Below the pieces are notes generated by a model. It saw nothing but the letters and a program-made list of their open reading frames with translations. It made no database searches and was not told the origin of the DNA. Shown here piece after piece: positions 1-6,634 of a stretch of 7,131 bases of DNA. Location of the stretch: contig DNYS01000267.1 of NCBI GenBank assembly GCA_003506735.1, forward strand, positions 18,749 to 25,879, in the 5' to 3' direction. The stretch comes from Nitrospinota bacterium (lineage in GTDB: Bacteria > UBA8248). Each line of letters starts with the position of its first letter. The stretch's first letter is position 1. The translations under genes and the position numbers were made by a program.

Positions 1-1
1 C

Positions 2-334
2 GCCATCGCTGAAAGTTTTAAGCGAATCCCCCTGATGGGATTCTCGCCAACCGCCAATTTGTGGGCGCTCTTCATCGAAACGTCGAAGAACGTTTTCGTT
101 CTCGCCCTCAAGTTCGCCGCGCCCACGATGGTGGTCTTGTTGCTGTCGAGCGTGGCGCTGGGAATCGTAGCCCGGACGGTGCCGCAGATGAATATCTTCA
201 TCGTCGGCCTCTCGCTTCAAATTGTCATTGGTTTCACGGTGTTGATTTTCTCCGCGTCCATGTTCGGCATTTTGTACGGGCAAACACTCACGGATATGGC
301 CGCTGTCATGATGCGTTTTACAAGGGCGTTTTAG
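2..334 (+). CDS. fliR: Flagellar export gate protein FliR, C-terminal part (5' truncated)
   Basis: FliR is an inner-membrane component of the flagellar type III export gate, where it assembles with FliP and FliQ into the protein-conducting channel. The reading frame is open from base 2, so the gene starts left of the window and only about the last 110 residues are seen; the ATG at 35 is an internal methionine. The visible part has two long hydrophobic stretches, one around VVLLLSSVALGIVART and one around NIFIVGLSLQIVIGFTVLIF. Between them lies the family-typical stretch with VPQMNIF, which matches the C-terminal region of FliR. The gene ends in TAG, and that stop overlaps the Shine-Dalgarno sequence of flhB, 9 nt before the next start. 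The position directly ahead of flhB is the usual one for fliR. Some FliR-FlhB pairs are fused; here they are separate. Confidence 0.95.
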   Translation, partial: AIAESFKRIPLMGFSPTANLWALFIETSKNVFVLALKFAAPTMVVLLLSSVALGIVARTVPQMNIFIVGLSLQIVIGFTVLIFSASMFGILYGQTLTDMAAVMMRFTRAF

Positions 335-337
335 GAG
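333..337 (+). promoter_or_regulatory. Ribosome binding site of flhB overlapping the fliR stop
   Basis: AGGAG lies 6 nt before the flhB ATG and overlaps the fliR TAG stop codon. A ribosome ending fliR would sit on the flhB start signal, so coupled translation is likely (inference). Confidence 0.75.
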
Positions 338-343
338 CCGGAT

Positions 344-1408
344 ATGCCTCCAGATCAAGACGAAAAAACGGAACCGGCAACCCAAAAACGGCGCGAGGAC
401 TCGCGCGAGAAGGGCCAGGTCGCCAAAAGCAGGGAGGTGACATCGGTCGCCGTCCTTGCCGCGGGAATTGCCTATTTCCATTATTTCGGGGCGAGCATGG
501 GCAATTCCCTCCTGAAAACGGCCCGGTATTTTTTCACGGCTGCATCGACACAGGTCGAAACTCCAGACGCGGCGCTGAAGGCGTTACTCGAAGCCGCCAT
601 GGGATTGGGGGAAGCCATTCTCCCGTTGATGGTCCTGGTCATAGTGTTCTCGCTGGCCTCCCAAATCCTCCAGTTCGGCTTCCTGTTCTCTCCCAAGGCG
701 TTGGTCCCCAAATTCAGCAAGCTCAACCCCCTCGAGGGTGTGAAAAGGTTGCTGGGCAAGCAGGGCTGGATGGATCTATTCAAGTCCATCGCCAAAATCG
801 CCCTCGTGGGCTACGTGGGCTATTTCACGATACGCGAGGCGTGGGTGCTGCTGCCTCAATTGACACAGATGGAGGCCCACGGAATTTTGGTGCAATTCGC
901 GGATATCGCGTTGAAAATCGCAATCCGGTGCGCTGCGGTGTTGATCATCCTTGCCGCTATTGATTACGCCTTCCAGCGCTATTCCTTCGAACAAAGCATC
1001 AAGATGACAAAAGACGAGGTGAAGCAGGAATTCAAGCAGCGAGAGGGCGATCCACTGGTGAAAAGCCGGGTGCGCCAGATCCAGCGCGAGATCTCCCGCA
1101 AACGAATGATGAGCTCCGTCCCCGAGGCGGATGTGGTCATCACGAACCCGGCGCACTTCGCCATCGCCATCCAGTACGACCGCGAAAAAATGGAAGCGCC
1201 CATGGTCGTGGCAAAGGGCAGGGGATTTGTCGCCCAGAAAATCAGGGAAGTGGCCGAAGAACACAACATTGTCATCGTCGAAAACAAGCCTTTGGCGCGC
1301 GGCCTCTATCAGGCGGTTCAGGTGGGTGAGGCGATTCCAGGCGATTTTTACAAGGCGGTGGCAGAAGTTCTCGCGTACGTATACACGCTCAATCGCGCAG
1401 CTGCATAG
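344..1408 (+). CDS. flhB: Flagellar export switch protein FlhB with variant NPAH cleavage motif
   Basis: FlhB is the inner-membrane export-gate subunit that switches the flagellar type III system from rod/hook to filament substrates. At 354 residues it has normal family length. The N-terminus has the basic family signature (KTEPATQKRREDSREKGQVA, about 8-27). Four hydrophobic segments follow at about 34-53, 89-115, 145-165 and 185-207, then a charged linker with KMTKDEVKQEFKQREGDP (about 220-237) and the cytoplasmic domain. In studied FlhB/YscU proteins, cleavage occurs between Asn and Pro of an NPTH motif. Here the motif reads N268-P269-A270-H271, so Asn, Pro and His are kept and Thr is replaced by Ala. 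The rest of the cytoplasmic domain (VVAKGRGFVAQKIREVAEEH, then ENKPLARGLYQ) is standard. The ATG start is supported by AGGAG 6 nt upstream. Confidence 0.98.
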   Translation: MPPDQDEKTEPATQKRREDSREKGQVAKSREVTSVAVLAAGIAYFHYFGASMGNSLLKTARYFFTAASTQVETPDAALKALLEAAMGLGEAILPLMVLVIVFSLASQILQFGFLFSPKALVPKFSKLNPLEGVKRLLGKQGWMDLFKSIAKIALVGYVGYFTIREAWVLLPQLTQMEAHGILVQFADIALKIAIRCAAVLIILAAIDYAFQRYSFEQSIKMTKDEVKQEFKQREGDPLVKSRVRQIQREISRKRMMSSVPEADVVITNPAHFAIAIQYDREKMEAPMVVAKGRGFVAQKIREVAEEHNIVIVENKPLARGLYQAVQVGEAIPGDFYKAVAEVLAYVYTLNRAAA

Positions 1409-1429
1409 GAAAGGTAGAGGGAAGGATTC

Positions 1430-3514
1430 ATGAACGAGTTATCTGGCATTGAAAAATTAACGAAAAACAGCGACGTGGCGATGGCCATCGGCGTCGTTGG
1501 AATCTTGCTGGTTATGATTCTCCCAATTCCGCCCTCGCTGCTGGACGCGCTTTTGTCCTTCAGCATCACCTTTGGCCTTGTCATTCTCCTGGTTTCTCTT
1601 TACACCATCGAGCCGTTGGAATTCAGCGTTTTTCCCACTCTTTTGCTGATTACGACGCTCTTCCGTCTTTCGCTGAACGTTGCCTCCACCCGGCTGATTC
1701 TTCTGAAAGGCCATGAGGGGCCCGGCGGTGCCGGCCAGGTGATTCAGGCGTTCGGAAACTTCGTTGTCGGCGGGAATTATATTGTTGGCTTCATCATCTT
1801 CATCATCCTCGTCATCATCAATTTCGTCGTAATCACCAAGGGCGCTGGCCGGATTGCCGAGGTTGCCGCCCGCTTTACGCTCGATGCCATCCCCGGAAAG
1901 CAGATGGCCATCGACGCGGATCTGAACGCGGGCCTCGTTAATGAGTCCGAAGCGCGCAGGCGTCGCGAGCAAATCAGCCAAGAGGCGGATTTCTTCGGAG
2001 CCATGGACGGCGCGAGCAAGTTTGTCCGAGGGGACGCCATCGCAGGGCTGATCATCACATTCATCAACCTTCTGGGCGGCCTGGCTATCGGTGTGTTCCA
2101 GCGGGGGTTGCCTATCGGCAAGGCGGCCGCCACCTACTCTCTCCTCACGGTGGGTGATGGCTTGGTGGCCCAGATTCCCTCGCTGCTCATCTCAACCGCC
2201 GCGGGCATCGTCGTATCGCGGTCGGCCGGGCAGACCCACCTCGGGGCCACGATGGCCTCCCAACTTTTGAGACACACCCGAGCGATCGGCGTGGCGGCAG
2301 GCCTTCTCTTCTTGATGGCCCTGTTCCCTGGGCTCCCCAAGTTTCCCTTTTTCCTCCTTGCCGGTGTTTCGGGTGGGGTGGCCTATTTCCTCTCCCAGTC
2401 CAAGAAGGCCGAAATTCTCCGCGAGGAAGAGGAGGCGGCCGCCGAATCGGCCGAGGCGCCATCGACGGCCTCTGAGAGCATGGAGCCTTTCCTTCAGGTC
2501 GATCTCCTTGGGCTCGACGTGGGCTACAGCCTGATACCGATGGTGGATGTCCGCCAGAACGGCGAGCTCCTCGAGAGAATTCGCTCGATCCGGCGCCAGT
2601 TTGCGACCGAGATGGGGCTGGTGGTTCCGCCCCTCCATATCCGGGACAACCTGCAGCTCAAGCCGGGGGAGTACGTCATCCTCCTGAAGGGGGTGGAGGT
2701 CGCGCGTGGCGAGATCATGATGGATCACTTCCTTGCCATGGACACCGGGACGGTGGAGTCGCCCATTCCCGGTATTCCGACCACCGAGCCGGCGTTCAAT
2801 CTTCCTGCCCTGTGGATCACCCCCACCAACAAGGAGCGGGCCCAGTTCCTGGGATACACCGTTGTGGACCCGGCCACCGTCATGGCCACCCACCTGACCG
2901 AACTCATCAAAAAACACGGCAACGAGCTCATCACCAGGAGCGAGACGCAAAGCCTGATCGACAAGGTGAACGAAGCCCATCCCAAGATCGTCGAAGAGCT
3001 AATCCCCAATTTGTTGCCACTGGGGCAGGTTCAGAAGGTTCTGCAGAATCTCGTTCGCGAGGGAGTGGGCATCCGGGATCTCGTAACGATTTTGGAGACC
3101 CTGGCAGATTATGCCCCCATCTCGCAGGATCCGGATGTGCTGACTGAATACGTCCGGAGCCGCCTGGCCCGGAATCTGACCCACCAATATGGAGGAGATA
3201 CGGGGGCCATCAATGTCATCACGCTGGACGCCGAATCGGAAAGCGTCCTGGTGAACTCGCTTCAGCATACGGACCATGGCAGCTACTTGGCCATGGACCC
3301 AACGCAGGCGGACCGCCTCCTGCGCTCAATTCAAAGTCAAATGGAACGGTTTGAGTCTTCCACTACTCAGCCCGTGCTGCTGGCCTCTCCGGCCATCAGG
3401 GGACACCTGAGAAAGTTTACGGAGAGGTTCATCCCGCAGCTGGCGATTCTTAGCCATAACGAAGTCGCATCGGGCGTTCGCATCCAAAGTTTAGGGACGG
3501 TGAGTGTGTCATGA
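1430..3514 (+). CDS. flhA: Flagellar export gate protein FlhA
   Basis: FlhA is the largest export-gate protein. It forms a nonameric ring whose membrane part couples export to the proton motive force and whose cytoplasmic ring docks chaperone-substrate complexes. The 694-residue length is typical. The N-terminal half (about 20-320) holds the multiple membrane helices and the hallmarks FRLSLNVASTRLIL and EVAARFTLDAIPGKQMAIDA (144-163), the FHIPEP family signature. A charged, Ala/Glu-rich linker starts near K325, and the cytoplasmic domain runs from about 351 to the end, with PPLHIRDNLQLKPGEYVILL and LTEYVRSRLARNLTHQYGG as recognisable blocks. The start has a purine-rich GAGGGAAGG at 1417-1425. 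The stop overlaps the flhF start (ATGA, 3511-3514). Nothing looks broken. Confidence 0.98.
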   Translation: MNELSGIEKLTKNSDVAMAIGVVGILLVMILPIPPSLLDALLSFSITFGLVILLVSLYTIEPLEFSVFPTLLLITTLFRLSLNVASTRLILLKGHEGPGGAGQVIQAFGNFVVGGNYIVGFIIFIILVIINFVVITKGAGRIAEVAARFTLDAIPGKQMAIDADLNAGLVNESEARRRREQISQEADFFGAMDGASKFVRGDAIAGLIITFINLLGGLAIGVFQRGLPIGKAAATYSLLTVGDGLVAQIPSLLISTAAGIVVSRSAGQTHLGATMASQLLRHTRAIGVAAGLLFLMALFPGLPKFPFFLLAGVSGGVAYFLSQSKKAEILREEEEAAAESAEAPSTASESMEPFLQVDLLGLDVGYSLIPMVDVRQNGELLERIRSIRRQFATEMGLVVPPLHIRDNLQLKPGEYVILLKGVEVARGEIMMDHFLAMDTGTVESPIPGIPTTEPAFNLPALWITPTNKERAQFLGYTVVDPATVMATHLTELIKKHGNELITRSETQSLIDKVNEAHPKIVEELIPNLLPLGQVQKVLQNLVREGVGIRDLVTILETLADYAPISQDPDVLTEYVRSRLARNLTHQYGGDTGAINVITLDAESESVLVNSLQHTDHGSYLAMDPTQADRLLRSIQSQMERFESSTTQPVLLASPAIRGHLRKFTERFIPQLAILSHNEVASGVRIQSLGTVSVS

Positions 3515-4620
3515 GAACAAGACGGTTTCGCGGAAAAGATTTGAGAGAAACGCTGGATAAGATAAAAGCTGCGCTCGGCGAGGACGCCATCATCGTATCG
3601 ACCCGGAAAGTGAGCCGGGGAGATTTCGGTTTGGCCGGAGGTTCGCTGGTCGAGGTCGAGGCGACGAATCCCGAAATGGAGTCGGCCGACCCCGTTCCTT
3701 TCGGGGACGAAGGGCTGGAGGCCTGCGATGAGAGGGCCGATGAAATGGGTCCCGCCGTGGATGAGGGCGTATTGCCCGGACCCATGGCGGAAACGGAATC
3801 GCCGTATTCCGACCTGTTCTATGAGCTTTCCGAGAGCGGCATCGAGGAGGAGACGGCGAGGGAAATTCTCTCCCGTGCCGAGAGGGAAAATGGGGATTCC
3901 AGGAACGGATCGCTGGCCTCCCACCGAAAGCAGGTAGCGAAAATTCTTTCCCTCCTCTTCGATTTGAAGGGGCCTGTCCGAATCCGCCAGATGGGGGATG
4001 AGGGGCCGGCGATCAGTAACTTTATAGGGCCGACGGGGGCCGGAAAAAGCTCGACGATCGCCAAAATCGCGGCTCAGTGCACGAGGAAAAAGCTTCGCGT
4101 CGGACTGATCACGCTGGACACCCACCGGGCGGGCGGGTCCGAATACATGAAGTTTCTGGCCAATCTGCTCCGCTTGCCCCTCATCACCGCCGGCTCGAAG
4201 AAGCAACTCGACCAGGCGCTGGCCAAGTTCCGCCGGGCGGATGTGGTCCTGGTCGATTCGCCGGGCATGAGCATCGGGGATGAGGCCGGAATGGCCGAGC
4301 TCGACAGGATTTTCGGGAAGGGCCGCCCGGGCGATAACTATCTTGTTTTGGCCGCCAATACGCACTCGGAGGACCTAAAACGGATGGGCGAGAGCTTCTC
4401 GCGGACCGGCCTGGATGGCCTTATCTTTACCAAGCTGGATGAAGCGAGCCGATTTGGTGTAATCTTTGAGGTGCACATGAATCTGGGTGTGCCGCTTAGC
4501 TACCTGACCGCAGGACAAAAGATCCCCGGCGATCTGGAAGTGGCGGCCCCGGAGAAGCTCGCGCGGCTGGTTCTTCCGGTCGCGCCGGAATATGCGCCCG
4601 CCGAGGGAGTCGCGATTTGA
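3511..4620 (+). CDS. flhF: Flagellar SRP-type GTPase FlhF with variant G3 motif
   Basis: FlhF is the third SRP-type GTPase, alongside Ffh and FtsY, and directs placement and assembly of polar flagella at the membrane. The N-terminal segment MRTRRFRGKDLRETLDKIKA and STRKV match FlhF. An acidic linker (about 50-110) precedes the N and G domains. In the G domain the P-loop is GPTGAGKSS (173-181), the G2 region DTHR (203-206), G4 TKLD (307-310), and the closing region contains YLTAGQKIPGDLEVAAPEKL. The G3 motif is D249-S250-P251-G252-M253, where SRP GTPases normally have DTAGR, so the Arg is lost. The G2 stretch AGGSEYM also differs from the usual IAAVEQL. Start: ATG overlapping the flhA stop, with GGTGAG at 3499-3504 as a possible ribosome site. 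It also overlaps flhG by 4 nt. Family assignment is firm; full GTPase activity is uncertain. Confidence 0.95.
   Translation: MRTRRFRGKDLRETLDKIKAALGEDAIIVSTRKVSRGDFGLAGGSLVEVEATNPEMESADPVPFGDEGLEACDERADEMGPAVDEGVLPGPMAETESPYSDLFYELSESGIEEETAREILSRAERENGDSRNGSLASHRKQVAKILSLLFDLKGPVRIRQMGDEGPAISNFIGPTGAGKSSTIAKIAAQCTRKKLRVGLITLDTHRAGGSEYMKFLANLLRLPLITAGSKKQLDQALAKFRRADVVLVDSPGMSIGDEAGMAELDRIFGKGRPGDNYLVLAANTHSEDLKRMGESFSRTGLDGLIFTKLDEASRFGVIFEVHMNLGVPLSYLTAGQKIPGDLEVAAPEKLARLVLPVAPEYAPAEGVAI
4603..4609 (+). promoter_or_regulatory. Ribosome binding site supporting the TTG start of flhG
   Basis: GAGGGAG within the end of flhF lies 7 nt before TTG 4617. This spacing is the main support for an unusual TTG start codon, together with the 4-nt stop/start overlap that mirrors the flhA/flhF junction. 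Confidence 0.6.
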
Positions 4621-5492
4621 GCGATCGGGAGGTCGATTCGTTGGCCGTCAAAGATTCGGAAAAGTCGGATTCGCCCGGGGAAGGTGCCCGCGTCCGGGTG
4701 CTGTCCGTCACAAGCGGCAAGGGCGGGGTGGGCAAAACCTGCGTTGCCGTCAACCTGGCCTATTGGCTCTCCAAGATGGGGACGAAGGTTCTCCTCCTCG
4801 ATGCCGATATGGGCCTGGCCAACGTCGATATCGTGCTGGGCCTAAAGCCCCGGTTCACCCTCGAGCATGTTCTTTCAGGCGAGAAGGGAATCTCCGATGT
4901 CCTCCTCGACGGCCCCGGCGGGGTGCGCGTTCTCCCGGCCGGATCGGGCGTGGCCGAATTGGCCGACATGAGCGAGGAGGCGAAGGCAACACTCTTTGGC
5001 GAACTCGAAGCCCTGGAGGAGCCGTTCGACTACCTCATCCTGGACACCGGCGCCGGGATCAGCCGCCAGGTCCTCTATTTCAACCATGCCGTCCAGGATG
5101 TCATCCTCGTCGCCACCCCCGAGCCCACATCGATGACGGACGCCTATGCGCTGATGAAAGTCCTCAGCGAGGCGCGCCGGGACTACCGCTTCTGGATTCT
5201 GGCCAACATGGTGGAAAACGAATCCGAGGGAAAAAACGTTTACCGCCGCCTGAGCACGGTATCGGACAAATACCTGGACGTCTCCACGAGCTATCTGGGC
5301 CACATCACCCGCGATCCGAACGTGGTCCAGGCCATTCGAAAGCAAAAGGCGCTGGCGTTGGCCTTTCCCAAGACCATCGCATCCAGATGCCTCAGGAGGC
5401 TGGCCGACCGAATCCATCATCTTCCCCAGGACGAGATTCCGGCCGGGCACATGCAATTTTTCTGGCGCCGCCTCGCGGCCCAGATGGCCTAG
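4617..5492 (+). CDS. flhG: Flagellar number regulator FlhG (FleN/YlxH), MinD/ParA-like ATPase
   Basis: FlhG is a MinD-type ATPase that limits flagellar number and acts on FlhF. The 291-residue protein has the deviant Walker A motif KGGVGKT (35-41), the DADMGLANVD block (62-71), and a Walker B-type LILDTGAGIS segment (D143). The C-terminus MQFFWRRLAAQMA looks like the aromatic and basic amphipathic membrane-targeting helix of FlhG/MinD. The start is read as TTG at 4617, overlapping the flhF stop as TTGA, because GAGGGAG (4603-4609) lies 7 nt upstream and I see no in-frame ATG or GTG between there and Walker A that would leave a normal leader. The first 34 residues are polar and charged and contain no DQAxxLR, the FlhF-activating motif of described FlhG proteins. 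Extending the frame upstream does not supply one. Confidence 0.94.
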   Translation: MSDREVDSLAVKDSEKSDSPGEGARVRVLSVTSGKGGVGKTCVAVNLAYWLSKMGTKVLLLDADMGLANVDIVLGLKPRFTLEHVLSGEKGISDVLLDGPGGVRVLPAGSGVAELADMSEEAKATLFGELEALEEPFDYLILDTGAGISRQVLYFNHAVQDVILVATPEPTSMTDAYALMKVLSEARRDYRFWILANMVENESEGKNVYRRLSTVSDKYLDVSTSYLGHITRDPNVVQAIRKQKALALAFPKTIASRCLRRLADRIHHLPQDEIPAGHMQFFWRRLAAQMA

Positions 5493-5493
5493 C

Positions 5494-5517
5494 GGATCGA
5501 TGAAATCTTCTCGATCC
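5494..5517 (+). other. Stem-loop in the flhG to small-gene gap
   Basis: GGATCGA (5494-5500) and TCGATCC (5511-5517) are a perfect 7-bp inverted repeat. Inside it GAA (5502-5504) can pair with TTC (5508-5510), giving a 10-bp stem with one bulged T and a 3-nt loop. It begins 2 nt after the flhG stop. No T-tract follows, so it is not a standard intrinsic terminator. It could be an RNA processing or stability element within the operon message, or an operator. The function is not known from the sequence. Confidence 0.5.
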
Positions 5518-5547
5518 CGGATTGCTTGCGCATCGAGCGCCACGCCC

Positions 5548-5554
5548 GGAAGGA
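5548..5554 (+). promoter_or_regulatory. Ribosome binding site deciding the TTG start of the small membrane gene
   Basis: GGAAGGA lies 7 nt before TTG 5562. The first in-frame ATG (5592, codon 11) has no comparable purine-rich sequence upstream, so TTG is preferred. Confidence 0.6.
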
Positions 5555-5561
5555 ATGAGCC

Positions 5562-5774
5562 TTGAACACGCAGCTCATCACCTCGATCCTGATGAAAATA
5601 TCCGTGGCCTTCGGGGTGCTCGCGTTCAGCCTCGCTTTGGGCATGGGCCTGCTTTCGGGCGTATCGATCACCCTTTCCCTTTACCGCTCGGTTAAGGCCG
5701 CTGCCGTCTTTGCGGTGGCCGGCGGCATCTTCAGCCTGATTCTGATGCTCTTCTTTTCGGAAGACGATGAATAA
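5562..5774 (+). CDS. Small two-helix membrane protein of unknown function in the flagellar operon
   Basis: I do not recognise this 70-residue protein. It has two strongly hydrophobic segments, at about 13-36 (ISVAFGVLAFSLALGMGLLS) and 46-65 (AAAVFAVAGGIFSLILMLFF), joined by a short basic loop (YRSVK). It ends in an acidic tail, EDDE. By the positive-inside rule the loop would be cytoplasmic and both ends outside, but the signal is weak. The first segment carries several glycines (G18, G27, G29, G33), which would suit helix packing. The start is read as TTG with GGAAGGA 7 nt upstream. The gene lies 69 nt after flhG and 11 nt before fliA, so it is almost certainly co-transcribed with them. A flagellar or sigma-related role is only guilt by association. 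Coding status rests on the ribosome site, the clean two-helix pattern and operon fit. Confidence 0.72.
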   Translation: MNTQLITSILMKISVAFGVLAFSLALGMGLLSGVSITLSLYRSVKAAAVFAVAGGIFSLILMLFFSEDDE

Positions 5775-5785
5775 GGGCCCATGCG

Positions 5786-6532
5786 ATGAGCCCAGATAAG
5801 GACTTCGACGCCTCCGGCCGCGACGAGCTGATCATCCGCTACACGCCGCTGATCAAATTCATCGCCAACCGCCTGGCCATGCGCCTCCCCCCGCATATCG
5901 ACGTCAACGACCTCATCAGCTCGGGCGTCCTGGGCCTCATCGACGCCATCGAAAAGTACGACTCCTCGCGCGAGGTCCGCTTCAAGACATACGCCGAATT
6001 CCGGATCCGGGGCGCCATGCTCGACGAGCTGCGCGCCATGGACTGGATTCCCCGCTCCGTTCGCCAGCGCTACAACAAGATCGAAAACGCCTTCTCCCGC
6101 ATCGAACAAGAGCTCGGCCGCCCGGCGAGCGACGAGGAAGTGGCCGAATCGCTCGGCGTCGATATCGTCGAGTTTCAGAACATGCTCTCCCGCTCGGCCG
6201 GCCTCGCCCTCCTCAGCCTCGATGACGTGATCGACCGCGGCACCGACAGAGAGGGCGGCCGCACCCTCTTCGACACCCTCTCCGGCCTCGAGGAGGACAA
6301 CCCCGAGGCCCGGCACGCCTTCGAGGAGCTCAAGGGCCTCCTCGCCCAGGCCATCGACGCCCTGCCCGAGCGCGAGCGCCTCGTCCTCTCGCTCTACTAC
6401 CACGAAGAAATGGGCATGAAGGAGATCGGCGCCGTCCTCGAGGTGACCGAATCGCGTGTCTCCCAGATTCACTCGAAGGCCATTTCCCGAATCCGCGGGC
6501 GCATCCGGCGCATGGTGGGCGAAAACCCCTAG
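5786..6532 (+). CDS. fliA: Flagellar sigma factor FliA (sigma-28)
   Basis: FliA is the alternative sigma factor for late flagellar genes such as flagellin, and in most systems is held inactive by the anti-sigma factor FlgM until the hook is finished. The 248-residue length is typical. Sigma region 2 spans about 13-93, with NRLAMRLPPHIDVNDLISSG and the -10-binding core RFKTYAEFRIRGAMLDELRA (66-85) followed by MDWIPRSVR. Region 3 is about 94-135 (LGRPASDEEVAESLGV), and region 4 is about 192-237, with LPERERLVLSLYYHEEMGMK and the helix-turn-helix VTESRVSQIHSKAISRIR. The start is ATG 5786; AAGGG (5773-5777) lies 8 nt upstream, overlapping the stop of the preceding gene. Codons end in C far more often than in flhB or flhA. 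No flgM is visible in the window. Confidence 0.97.
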   Translation: MSPDKDFDASGRDELIIRYTPLIKFIANRLAMRLPPHIDVNDLISSGVLGLIDAIEKYDSSREVRFKTYAEFRIRGAMLDELRAMDWIPRSVRQRYNKIENAFSRIEQELGRPASDEEVAESLGVDIVEFQNMLSRSAGLALLSLDDVIDRGTDREGGRTLFDTLSGLEEDNPEARHAFEELKGLLAQAIDALPERERLVLSLYYHEEMGMKEIGAVLEVTESRVSQIHSKAISRIRGRIRRMVGENP

Positions 6533-6573
6533 CCTGCCTCCTGCAACCGGCTATGCCCCACCCCTGAAAACTT

Positions 6574-6603
6574 CTCCCTCAAACTCCCTCAACCTCCCGA
6601 AAC
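6574..6603. repeat. Three imperfect 10-bp tandem repeats
   Basis: CTCCCTCAA at 6574-6582 and 6584-6592, then CTCCCGAAA from 6594, recur every 10 bp, which is close to one helical turn. The tract lies 42 bp after the fliA stop. It is short and pyrimidine-rich, so chance or slippage remains possible. Confidence 0.5.
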
Positions 6604-6628
6604 CGGCCCATCCCTGCGCAACCGGCCC
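6601..6628. repeat. Direct repeat of AACCGGCCC
   Basis: AACCGGCCC occurs at 6601-6609 and 6620-6628, 19 bp apart. The related GCAACCGG is found at 6543-6550, 6618-6625 and 6701-6708. It may be a protein-binding site array or simple local repetition; the sequence alone does not decide. Confidence 0.5.
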
Positions 6629-6634
6629 TCCTTC

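Noticed and set aside
61..963. 300-codon open frame in another + frame over fliR and flhB
   Set aside because: Arg/Gly/Pro-rich translation typical of an out-of-frame reading; the real genes cover the same DNA.
1787..1821. ATC/TTC-rich microsatellite-like tract
   Set aside because: It encodes the Ile/Phe-rich membrane helix of FlhA, which explains the repetition.
3367..4365. 332-codon open frame on the minus strand opposite flhA end and flhF
   Set aside because: It lies wholly opposite two well-supported genes, has no recognisable domain and is explained by codon bias of the sense strand.
4592..5503. 303-codon open frame overlapping flhG
   Set aside because: Out-of-frame reading of flhG, with no domain; the flhG frame carries all MinD-type motifs.
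5500..5565. 21-codon ORF ending at the TTG start of the small membrane gene
   Set aside because: Its ATG has no good ribosome site, the peptide is Ser/Arg-rich without features, and the DNA is better described as a stem-loop.
5681..6472. 263-codon open frame on the minus strand opposite fliA
   Set aside because: The C-ending codons of fliA remove stops on the opposite strand; the translation is low-complexity and rich in Glu, Gly, Ala and Val.
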